From assembly GCA_019671005.1 (NCBI GenBank), contig CM033724.1, positions 24,405,786 through 24,469,785 on the forward strand: a DNA stretch of 64,000 nucleotides, read 5' to 3'. Every line of letters begins with the position of its first letter. Positions within the stretch are counted from its first letter, which is position 1. The position numbers and the translations under genes were made by a program. The DNA comes from Hibiscus mutabilis (taxonomy: Eukaryota > Streptophyta > Magnoliopsida > Malvales > Malvaceae). Shown here piece after piece: positions 12,220-21,976 of the stretch. The notes under the pieces were generated by a model. The model searched no databases. It saw nothing but the letters and a program-made list of their open reading frames with translations, and was not told where the DNA came from.

Positions 12220-12987
12220 CTTAACCGAGAAAACATCGCCCTCAATTCAACTAAAACCTTCATACTCAGGGCATCAACTACAACATTAGCCTTTCACGGG
12301 TGGTACTCTATTGTCAAATCATAATCCTTAAGCAACTCCAACCAACTCCATTGCCTAAGATTGCACTCCTTCTACGATATTAGATATTTTAGACTCTTGT
12401 GATCTATGTATACAATACACTTCTCACCATAAAGATAATATCGCCAAATCTTCAATGCAAACACCACCGCATCAAGCTCAATATCATGCGTATGATAGTT
12501 GCACTCGTGCACCTTTTACTGTCTAGATGTATAAAGTCACAACCTTACCTCCTTGCATCAACACACCACAAAACCAACATAGGATGCATCGCTATAAACT
12601 ATGAACTGCTTCCCCGAGTCAGGTTGAATCAAGATTGGACCTTGCGTCAAAGCTTCCTCCAATTTATCAAAAGCTTATTGTCAATCCTTCCGTCCACTCA
12701 AAACTTACATACTTTTGTAACAACTTCATAAAAGGAGCAGCAATCCTTGAGAAACCATTCACAAAGCTTCGATAATATCCTGCTAACCCCAAGAAACTAT
12801 GAACCTCTGATGCCGATTTTGTTTGCATCTAGTTCACAACTGCTTCAATCTTCTGCGGATCCACCCATATATCTTTGGCCAAAAGAACATGACCAAGAAA
12901 ACCACTTGCTTAACTTAACATATAGCTTATTATCCAACAGAACTTACAACACAATCCGTAGGTGTCGATCGTGATCTTTCTTGATAC
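12220..12987 (-). pseudogene. RT end and RNase H remnant of Tekay element G1
   Basis: Continues the reverse transcriptase that is split at the A1 insertion. Reading leftward from 12987 on the minus strand: a HLRIVL.VLLDNKLYVK block, SFLGLAGYYRSFV (connection), then RNase H with VYSDASYVGF, VFALKIWRYYLYGEKC, DHKSLKYL and a VVDALS end. Several stops and small frameshifts are present. The peptide resumes exactly where the segment at 20821 stops, across the 7.8-kb A1 insertion. Confidence 0.85.
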
Positions 12988-12992
12988 GAGAG
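12988..12992. other. Target-site duplication GAGAG, left copy (A1)
   Basis: GAGAG directly before the A1 LTR end at 12993; the identical five bases follow the other LTR at 20816-20820. Five-base duplications are the norm for gypsy integrases. It proves A1 inserted into G1. Confidence 0.95.
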
Positions 12993-14411
12993 TGTTGCGT
13001 GTTTAGAGTGCTTCACAATTGGTTCAAGTGTACATGTCGCAAATTATAGTATAGATTAGATATCGTCTCCACAGAGATTGGTGGTACTTCAAGAATCTAA
13101 CTTCTTGCACTATAAAAATAAAAACACAATTGATAATAGGGGTTGATTTTTATGAGTAAAGTAAAAGAAACAAGTAAATTAAGAAGAGATGTAATTAAAT
13201 AAGGGAGAGTAGGTCTGGTTGTCGTGAGCCATGGAGTGATGATCGAATAGACCATCTTGGTAATTGAGTAGCCGTCAGATTGCCAGGGTAATTCTCTCGC
13301 AATTACCTGATCAGATTTCTTGGGCAATGCTCCCGCGATTGCCTAATTGGTCAAAAATGGGGCAATTGCCTGATCGGATTTCCTGGGCAATCCTCCCGTG
13401 ATTGCCTGGTCAATTAAGAATGGGGTGATTGCCTGGGCAATTGTGTGACAGCTTTCAAAGTTTGGCGGAGCGTTCTTCAATGATTCCTCATTATCCCTAA
13501 CGCAAAATACTGTTAATTGTGCATGCCTTGATAATACATCCCTACGTGAACCAAGGGTGAACAACAACCAATCTTGCGCTCCTCTTAGCCATTGAAATTC
13601 GTAACTTATCCCTAAGCCGAATTAGTCTTCACCAACTTTCGTTTGTATGAAAACCATGCTCATTCATTTCTTGAATCTAACTCTCCCGATATTAGATAAA
13701 TGTGCGAAGTCACGAGATCCTCTCCCAATTCACTCGCAATCAAAATTAAGAACCAAGAATGAACAAACTTTGAAATTTGAATTGCAACTCAAAAACCTAA
13801 ACAAACCCAATTGTTCTCACAACCACAAAAACACAATAACCCAAACCAATTAAATTTAGTTCATGGTTTGGTGCAAAATAAACACAAGAAAATAAAGAAA
13901 ATTTTTGACAACCTCTCTTCCTCTCCTTTACTTGTGTCGGCTTGATCTCCTCTTTATAGGGGAAGGTTAGGTCAAGTTCTTCTTATATTTGGAAAGTATG
14001 AATTTAAATTGGCATTGAATGTAAAAGAGATACATCTCTTCTATTTATTTACTTTCCAAATATTTCTTCTAAACTTTTGGGAATTAATCTCCTTTTGATT
14101 TCTTCATGGAATTTTAATTCTTCTAGATTTATTCCCATAAATTCGGCAGCCACCTCTTCTTGTCCTTTATTGTCGCGGCAATTGCTTCGGCAATTTCATA
14201 CTCACTTGGGCGATTTGATCCTGCGTACACAAAACAGACACTAGCAGCACCTTTTTCTATGAAAATTAACCAATTTAAGTAACCAAGCATGACGGTGAAG
14301 AAAATAATGAAATTATGCATGAATGACTAAATATGCAACTAAAATGAGCCTAAGTCTAGCAATAATTAAGAGTAAATAGGGTAAAAATATAGTACTTTTA
14401 CACACTTAACA
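12993..14411 (-). repeat. A1 3' LTR
   Basis: In minus orientation it starts TGTTAAGTGTG at 14411 and ends ...ACACGCAACA at 12993. It pairs with 19409-20815; the two copies differ by scattered substitutions and small indels. It contains a TATA-like element and a zone rich in TTGCC..GGCAA palindromes (about 13270-13450). Confidence 0.93.
13953..13958 (-). promoter_or_regulatory. Likely TATA box of the A1 LTR
   Basis: Minus-strand CCTATAAAGAGG. The same box is at 20357-20362 in the other A1 LTR. Equivalent boxes occur at the same relative place in the A2 LTR (60453-60458), the buried LTR (52323-52330) and, in weaker form, in A3 (44716-44723, 54105-54112). Position conservation suggests the LTR promoter that starts genomic RNA. 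Confidence 0.6.
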
Positions 14412-14425
14412 CACCCCCAAACTCG
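14412..14425 (-). other. Polypurine tract of A1
   Basis: On the minus strand CGAGTTTGGGGGTG lies immediately before the LTR start TGTTAAG. The same tract, with small changes, precedes the 3' LTRs of A2, A3 and A4. Confidence 0.85.
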
Positions 14426-14689
14426 AACTATTGCTTGTCCTCAAGCAATGCAAAACTAACAATTACCCGCCAAGACTTCAATCATCAAACACATGCTTTA
14501 AACTTCACTTCAAACCTCATAACTATGGCACAAAGTATGATCACCTTTTGAATTCTTCGGATAGCACAAGAATTTCTCGGAACCAAACTATAATGCTTGT
14601 GACAATGTGTGTGCGTGGTTGTGTACAAGTTGATTTTCAATATTCTTTGTGAACAATAGGATTTTATCGATTTAATTACCGGGGCATTT

Positions 14690-14865
14690 AAATTTAAGTT
14701 TACTAGAGCCAATTTCGGGCACCTCTAGAAAAAGAAGAAATTTCATATTTTAATGTTAATCAATTAGAGCCAATTTCAGGCACATCTAGTGATTCTTAAT
14801 TAGAGCCAGTTTCAGGCACCTCTAGTGGTTCTTAAATAGAGCCGGTTTTGAGCACCTCTAGCAAG
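14690..14865 (-). repeat. 3'-UTR tandem repeats of A1
   Basis: Four imperfect copies of a unit whose core, on the minus strand, reads CTAGAGGTGCCCGAAATTGG then CTCTAG. The core has inverted CTAGAG/CTCTAG ends. Homologous arrays are at 53078-53270 (A3) and 61255-61350 (A2), always between the env-like ORF and the polypurine tract. Confidence 0.8.
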
Positions 14866-15226
14866 AATTTTTTTTTAATTTACCCAATATTTTAAGCAAC
14901 CTAAGTTCACTAAGTTTCTTTCAATCGACAAGCCACAATCGTGTCAATAATATTCTGCATCATAGTAAAATTCTAAGTTCTTTCCATGCAATCCTAAATT
15001 TAAAGGTTGTTTCAATTAAGTGCGGTGGCTAAAATTCATCATTGGATATTCAACAAGTCTTAAGAAATTAAATCCAATCAAAGGCATGGCAAGTAACATA
15101 TGCAACCTATATGTAATTACTAAAGATGAATGCAACTAAGCACGAAACTAACTACAAACAAACACCCCCCAACTCAAGAGAAGCATTATCCCCAATGCAA
15201 GCAATTAAAATTGAAATGAAAATGAG

Positions 15227-16638
15227 TTAGTCAGAAAGGTCATCACCATGGAGAATGAGTTTTTTTCGGGCCGTATGCTTGATTCGTTTTGTGGTTATAG
15301 TTGGTTGAGTGTGTGTGGCGGCTTGAGCCTTCACTTTCGGAACCTTATCACTTTGTTTATCCTCTTTTTTGGTCTTTTCGATGATAGAGGCTTTGCTCTT
15401 CGAGTTTGATGGCTTGACCATTGGAGACTTTATTGGTTCAAGTATGTTCTTGTTAGAATCTCTATCTTGTACAGCAGTTGCCGTGGCATCAGCAGTTATC
15501 GGGGCAACTAGGTTGGTAGGGAACACCAGAAAAGGCATAGTGTTGTCGGGGTAATTCTCAAGGATCACTCGTGTGATAGCTACATTATGGTCTCTCATGT
15601 ACCGCATGAATTGTAATTGTTGGGCCTCTATTCGTTCTATTCAATCGGATATTGGGTGGAGCATATCCAGTATTCGATCCATGCTTGCTGATGCTGATAC
15701 ACTTACTCGGGCATCTGAAATTGTTGAGGCATGTTCTGTCGGTATTGCTGAGGCAAGTTTAGCTGGAATTACCGAGGCAATTTTGGTTGCTCGGGCAATC
15801 TTTGCTGTTGAGGTTGTCTTTGGCTCTTCATGTTCTTACGTCGTTCCCTCACCCATAAAATTCAAGTATTGAGCTTGATTCCACCCGGTTTTGGAGTGTA
15901 AATGTTCATCCGTCGGGTCGCTCGGCACCTTCTCTTTCTCGCATAGTTGAGAGATTAAGCACGAAAAGAAAAGAGAACCTAATCTTTTTGATTATCACAT
16001 ACATTTTGTCCAACATTAATAATTCGTTTGTTCAAAATAGAATGAATAAATAAAAGGTGAGAATAATAAATTGTGGTGTTGTGTGTGGTGGGCATTAAGC
16101 AAGATTTAACAAACTTATTCCGCAGTTTATCTTCGGATTTTAACATAAGGCGGGTTACCATCCCTTTTAAGGCTTCTTTGTTCCATTCGGCTCCTTCAAT
16201 GGTGAGGTCTTGGAACACCTTTTCAACTTCTTTGGTCGTGATGTTATACACAAAAGCTTTATGTTCATCTTTCTCTATGTATATCCCGTAGAAGGTGTTG
16301 ATGGTGTAGCATCAATAGGGATAGCCCTGCCACGAACATAGACATAGGGATTGTTTGGGTTAGGAGAATGAGCATAAAATTCTTACCCATGATACATTGC
16401 TGCCCTTTGGTTGATGACAAAAGATTTGCCACTTGTGATGCTCGATAACTTTGAAGATGAACTCCTCGAGGCCGAGATTCTTTTGGGAAATGGTGTAAGC
16501 GAATCCTTTCTCCTCCTATACCTTGCGATTTACAAACTTTGCTCGATATTTCTCCTCAATTTGTGTTGTTGCAAAGTGGCAGAATGGTGGTTCCTTGGAT
16601 GAACTTGGGTGATCCATAAACTTGAGATTTTTGGCCAT
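15227..16638 (-). pseudogene. Athila env-like (ORF2) remnant of A1
   Basis: Starts at the ATG at 16638 (MAKNLKFMDHPSSSKEP), which aligns with the start of the better preserved A2 copy at 63282. Conserved blocks are KWQIFCHQ, the region around KDEHKAFVYNIT, and FVKSCLMPTTHNTT followed by LLFIHSILNKRIINVG. I recognise these as the plant transposon domain often called Transposase_32, found in Athila 3' ORFs. The tail holds YMRDHNVAITRVILENYPD and a basic end (RKKLILHGDDLSD). Stops and at least two frameshifts (near 16330-16390 and before 15607) kill it. Function is unknown; envelope activity is not shown by any motif I see. Confidence 0.75.
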
Positions 16639-16930
16639 GGTGGTTGTGTTTGTGTTTGTAGTTGGAAGAAAACAAAGAAAAGAAAACTTGAGAGTTCAAA
16701 GAGTAGAAGAGAGAGTTGATGGAGTTGAAAGTTTGAATGTGAAGTTGGATATGGGTATGGTGAGTTTCGGCTAAGGGTAGGAAAGAAAAGAAAGTAGGAA
16801 AGAATGATGAAATTATAACATGAAGAGGGGATTGGTTGGGGTCTGCGGCAAAGGGTATTGGGTGGTTATAGAGGGATAGACAGCTAGGGTAATAGAATGG
16901 GTGAAAATTGGGGTAGAAATTATTACTCAC

Positions 16931-17225
16931 GTAGGCCTTTGTAATCCCTTAAAATCAGCCTATTATTCCCTCTTTAAATGCAACTTCCCTTTTTTAATCC
17001 AACTCATCCTTGTCTTGAACTATTTTCCTAAAATTAAAACACAAATAAAAATATAAGCATTAATTAAAAAGATAAATATAGAAAATTAAACTTAAACATC
17101 CTAAAACAAATATGGAAAGATAAGATTTAAAATTTAAAGGACGAAATAAAAATAAAACCAAAAATAAAAATAAAAAAAGTCCAAAATTAAAAACAAGGCT
17201 AAAAAGTAAAAAAAAAATACTAAAG
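16931..17225 (-). mobile_element. AT-rich spacer between A1 pol and env-like ORF
   Basis: A-rich, low-complexity sequence (many AAAATAAA runs on the plus strand). The same kind of spacer is found at 51461-51720 in A3 and 63560-63890 in A2. Nothing coding is visible. It is probably the leader of the 3' ORF. Confidence 0.5.
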
Positions 17226-18105
17226 GAGAGCATGATTATGCATCTCCTAGAGTAACCACTTCTTTATCTCGCTCAACATGAGTGCCGGCATAGTGCTTCA
17301 ATCTTTATCCGTTAAGTTTGAATTCATGTCCGTTAATGGTGGACTTGATTATCACGGCACCATGGGAGAATGGTTTTACTACTTCAAATGGCCCAGACCA
17401 TCTTGATTTCAGTTTTCCTGAAAAGAGTTTTAACGAGAATTGAAAAGAAAAACTAATTGCCCGGGCAAAAATTGCCGCGACAATAGCTTCCTGTCATGCC
17501 AACGCTTAATTTTCTCCTTGTAAATTTTTGTGTTGTTGTAGGCTATGGCACGGATTTCTTCAATCTCATTGAGGTCCAATAATCGATTTTTCCCTAAACT
17601 CTCCCAATCCATGTTAACGGTTTTAATTGCCCAATAAGCTTTACGCTCGATTTCTACCGGCAAGTGGCAAGTCATTCCATAAACAAGTTTATAAGGTGAC
17701 ATGCATAAAGGTGTCTTGAATGCTATTCGATAGGCCCATAGTGCTTCATCAATTCTTGCAGACCAATCTTTTCGAGAAGGATTAACAACTGTTTCAAGCA
17801 CAACCTTTAATTCACGATTGGAAATTTCAGCTTGCCTGTTTGTCTGTGAATGATATGCCGAGGCAATTTTGTGTGTTACTCCAAATCGCTCCAACATCTT
17901 GGCAATTAACCTATTGTCGAAGTGTATGCCCCCCATCACTAATAATTGCCCTTGGTTTCCCGAATCGTGTGAATATGTATTTCTTCAAGAATTTCTGCAC
18001 GGTCTTTGAATCGTTTCTAGGTACTACAGCTGCTTCAACCCATTTAGAAACATAGTCAACGGCAAGTAAGATATAGAGATTACCAAATGAGGATGGGAAT
18101 TGTTA
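17226..18105 (-). pseudogene. Integrase remnant of Athila A1
   Basis: Minus strand, reading from 18105: FGNLYILLAVDYVSKWVEA, then AIISDGG with the second catalytic Asp, a one-base frameshift, HFDNRLIAKML, SAYHSQTNRQAEISNREL with the catalytic Glu, the LWAYRIAFKTP block and the GMTCHLPVEIE C-terminal block. The zinc-binding domain and the first catalytic Asp are missing because the deletion joins this point to gag. Ends in a stop-ridden C-terminus near 17230. Confidence 0.85.
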
Positions 18106-19280
18106 TGCTAAAATCCTGATGCTTGTCCATTCTGATTATTCTGATTGAGGGAATTGTTTAGATTGCTCTATGAGAAATTCAGATGCTTTCTCCAGACTGG
18201 ATTGTAAGTGTTGGACGTCACATTGTTGTTCCGGTTGTAGTTTCTAACATAAAAGCTTGATTATGGGTTCTGTAAACACTTAGAAGAATCATGGTTACCA
18301 TTACATAAATCACAAATTGAATCCACTACCTTGATCTCCTATGTGTTGCTTGGTCGCTGCATATTCTTAACCAAATTTGTTAGCGCGGCCAATTGTGCGG
18401 AAATTGATCCTGATGAATCAAACTCAGTTATCGTGGCGCTTCATCTGACTATTCCTCTTCGCGTAGTTGGGAATTGATATTCGTTCTTCGTAAGACGATT
18501 TAGAATCTCTAGTGTGTCCTCAGGTGACTTGTCAAGTAGTATGCCATTTGTCGAGGCATCTAGCATCATCCTTGTCGGCGTATTCACTTAGTTGTAGAAC
18601 ATCATCACTCGTGTCCATAATGGGAATCTGTGCGTGGGACATTTGTGTAAAAGCTCTCTGTATCGCTCCCACGCCTCGTACATGGACTCATCGTCTACCT
18701 ACCGAAAAGAAGTAATATCATTATGTATTTTATCGATCATATTTGTAGAACTAAATCTAGCAATGAAAGGACAACATAAATTAGTCCAAGATCCTATAGA
18801 TCTGACTGGAATACTATTCAACCACATTTTTGCCCTATCCCTTAGTGAATAGGGAAATAATTTCAGCTTTAGGACATCCTTATGAACTAGTTGTAGTTTT
18901 TATGAATTGCAAATCTCCATGAATGATTTGAGATGTTGTTTGGCATCTTCAGTGGCCGATCCTCCAAATTGTCCAATTATGTTGATCATGTTGAACACCA
19001 CAGGTTTCAATTCCAAGTGGGCAGCTTCTATTTTAGGTGTGGTAACTCCTGGATTAAGACCGTTTAGATCCTCCTCGAGGTAGTCTCGGATTGGTCTATT
19101 CCTGACATGTATTGGTTGTTCGATTTGAGCTCCTCCTCCTATTGCCGCATTATTTTGATTGTCGTCTAGGACAATAGGATCTACCATTACTGCTCTTTCC
19201 TCACGTCTTCTCCTATGAAGAACTCGTTCTATTTCGGGTTCAAACGGATATTCTGGTAATGTTGGTCTCGCCCTGGTCAT
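18106..19280 (-). pseudogene. gag remnant of Athila A1
   Basis: The start ATG at 19280 (MTRARPTLPEYPFEP) matches the A3 gag start at 45767. Typical Athila gag follows: LNPGVTTPKIEAAHLELKP, FNMINIIGQFGG, EDAKQHLKSFMEICNS, then after a stop LRDRAKMWLNSI and ESMYEAWERYREL. The zinc-knuckle region (near 18250-18330) is recognisable but broken. The Gln/Asn-rich tail (NQNNQNGQASGF) runs straight into integrase at about 18105. Many stops. Confidence 0.85.
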
Positions 19281-19384
19281 ACACAGATGCAAAACCAAAA
19301 TTGTAAGTCCCTTGAAACCAAAAAGTAAACAAAACAAAAAGAAATAAAGGTGCATGAATTTAAAAACAAAGTCGCTATTGCCAA

Positions 19385-19402
19385 TCCCCAGAAACGGTGC
19401 CA
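19385..19402 (-). other. Primer-binding site of A1
   Basis: On the minus strand TGGCACCGTTTCTGGGGA follows the LTR end after a short AGTTTT spacer. It is close to the TGGCGCCGTTGCCGGGGA site usual for Athila elements, generally assigned to a tRNA-Asp. Confidence 0.85.
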
Positions 19403-19408
19403 AAAACT

Positions 19409-20815
19409 TGTTGCGTGTTCTGAGTGCTTCGCAATTGGTGCAAGTGTACACGTCGCATGTTATAGTATAGATTGGATATCGTCTCCATAGAGATTGGTGC
19501 TACTTCAGGAATCTATCTTCTTGCACTGTAAAACTAAAAACACAATTTATAATAGGGGTTAATTTTGACGAGTAAAGTAAAAGAAACAAGTAAATTAAGA
19601 AGAGATGTAATCAAATAAGAAATAGTAGGCCGGGTTATCGTGAGCCATGGAGTGATGATCGAGTGGACCATCATGGTAATTGAGTAGCCGTCGGATTGCT
19701 AGGGCAATTCTCCCGTAATTGCCTGATCGGATTTCCTGGGCAATGCTCCCGTGATTGCCTAATTGATTAAGAATGGAGCAATTGCCTGGGCAATGCTCCC
19801 GCGATTGCCTGGGCAATTAAGAATGGGGCGATTGCCTGGGCAATTGTGTGACAACTATCAAAGTTCAGCGGAGCCTTCTTCAATGATTCCTCGTTATCCC
19901 TAACGCGAAATATTGTTAATTGTGCATTCCTTGATAATACATCCCTACGTGAACCAAGGGTGAACAACAACCAATCTTGTGCTCCTCTTAGCCGTTGAAA
20001 TTAGTAACTTATCCCTAAGCCGAATTAGTCTTCACCAACTTTCGTTTGTATGAAAACCATGCTCATTCGTTTCTTGAATCTAACTCTCCTGATATTAGAT
20101 AAATGTGTGAAGTCACGAGATCCTCTCCCAATTCACTCGTAATCATAATTAAGAACCAAGAATGAACAAACTTTGAAATTTGAATTGCAACTCAAAAACC
20201 TAAACAAACCCAATTGTTCTCACAACCACAAAAACACAATAACCAAAACCAATTAAATTTAGTTCATGGTTTGGTGCAAAATAAACACAAGAAAAATAAA
20301 GAAAAATTTCGACAGCCTCTCCTCCTCTCCTCTGCTTGTGACGGCTTGATCTCCTCTTTATAGGGGAAGGTTAGGTCAAATTCTTCTTATATTTGGAAAG
20401 TATGAATTTAAATTGGCATTGAATGTAAAAGTGATACATCTTTTTTATTTATTTACTTTCCAAATATTTCTTCTAAACTTTTGGGAATTAATCTCCTTTT
20501 GATTTCTTCGTGGAATTTTAATTCTTCTAGATTTCTTCCTATAAATTCGGCAGCCACCTCTTCTTGTCCTTTATTTCCGCAGAAATTGCTTCGTCAATTT
20601 CCTACTCACTTGGGCGATTTCATCCTGCATACACAAAACACACACTAGCAGCACATTTTTCTACAAAAATTAACCAATTTAAGTAGTCAAGCATGACGGT
20701 GAAGAAATCAATGAAATTATGCACGAATGACTAAATATGCAACTAAAATGAGCCTAAGTCTATCAATAATTAAGAGTAAATCGGGTAAAAATATAGTACT
20801 TTTACACACTTAACA
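19409..20815 (-). repeat. A1 5' LTR
   Basis: Minus orientation, starts TGTTAAGTGTG at 20815 and ends CGCAACA at 19409, followed by the PBS. Partner of 12993-14411. It includes the TATA-like box at 20357-20362 and the TTGCC/GGCAA-rich zone near 19690-19850. Confidence 0.93.
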
Positions 20816-20820
20816 GAGAG
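20816..20820. other. Target-site duplication GAGAG, right copy (A1)
   Basis: Second copy of the five-base duplication; see 12988-12992. The G1 reading frame crosses the two copies without loss once A1 is ignored. Confidence 0.95.
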
Positions 20821-21976
20821 TACACAAGAATGTCATTGATGAACACTACTATAAATTGATCTAAGAATTCATTGAACACCCAATTCATCATGTCCATGAA
20901 AGCTGTTGGTGCATTTATCAACCCAAACGACAGCACTGAGAACTCATAATACCCATAACGCATGCGAAAAGCTATTTTCGGCACGTCTTTATCCTTCACC
21001 TTCAACGAATAATACCCAGAACTCAAATAAATCTTGGAAAACACCGCAGTACCCTGAAACTGATCAAACAAATCATCAATCCTCGAAAAAAGATACTTGT
21101 TCTTAATCATCAACTTGTTCAGTTGTTGATAATAAATGCACATTCTCATTGTCCATCTTTCTTTTTCACAAACAACACGGGTGCTCCCCACGGCGATGCA
21201 CTAGGCCGAATGAAACCATGATCCAAAAACTCCTAAAGCTGCATCTTTAACTCCTTCAATTATTTCGGTACCATACGATACAGTGTAATCGACACCATAG
21301 CCGTATTCGCGTACGTCTCAATGCTAAATTCCACATCCCTATCCAGTGGTAATTCAGGCAACTCCTCAGGAAACACTCTTGGAAAATCACAAATGGTGTG
21401 AATATCCTGGGCATGCATTTCCTTCATATCCGGATTCATGACATAAGCTAGATATGCTTAACCATCAAGCTCCAACAACTTTCGTGCTTCCAAAGCTGAA
21501 ACAACATTGGACAAGAATTTAACATTCTCGCCCATAATCACCACTTCATAATCCTCAGCAAGTTACAACGAAACTTCCTTGGCCTCAAAATCAACCACAG
21601 CCCTATGTTCATACAACCAATCCATCCTTAAAGTTGCATCAAAACAATGAAACAATAACTCCTTCAAATCAGCTCAAACACGTGACCTTGAACCACCACA
21701 AGAAATCTCCTATACAACCTTCTGCCAACTATTTTCTCCCCAAAAGAACTAGTTACTCGTATTCCAACCTTTTAACACCTTTGCAATCATATCTTTATCA
21801 TTCCTTCCCTCACGGTGCGCATAGATCCTCGCCAACTCACCACCCTCAGGTTGAACCGCCACGGTATGAGCAACTGTCCCCAAAACTTTCTCCTTACGCT
21901 GAAAATAACCTTGACCTCGCCCACGACCTCTGTGGTACAATAGTAGGTGCGGGAACCTATCATTCCCTAGCCAGCT
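20821..21976 (-). pseudogene. gag end, protease and reverse transcriptase remnant of Tekay element G1
   Basis: Reading leftward from 21976 on the minus strand: a gag tail (ARIYAHREGRNDKDMI); a protease C-terminus with LRMDWLYEHRAVVD (its DSGAS active site is not visible); PELPLDRDVEF; FIRPSASPWGAPVLFVKKKDG; then RT fingers and palm. RT is catalytically dead: the KIDLRSGY motif reads KIYLSSGY and the FIDD box reads FIND. The frame is broken several times. The 5' side is cut at 21976 by a plus-strand LTR insertion; the 3' side is cut by A1 directly after VFINDILVYS. Confidence 0.85.

Larger units (their letters stand above)
12993..20815 (-). mobile_element. Athila-type LTR retrotransposon A1 (internally deleted, TSD GAGAG)
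   Basis: Two LTRs of about 1.41 kb in the same orientation, a 5-bp duplication on both sides, PBS, polypurine tract, gag, integrase and an env-like 3' ORF identify an Athila-lineage element on the minus strand. Protease, reverse transcriptase and RNase H are missing because gag runs directly into integrase near 18105. It therefore could move only with proteins from relatives. It sits inside the RT gene of G1. Confidence 0.93.

Noticed and set aside
16556..16930. 124-codon minus-strand frame with an Asn/Phe-rich protein
   Set aside because: It overlaps the ORF2 leader of A1 in a different frame from the conserved start at 16638; composition reflects the AT-rich spacer.
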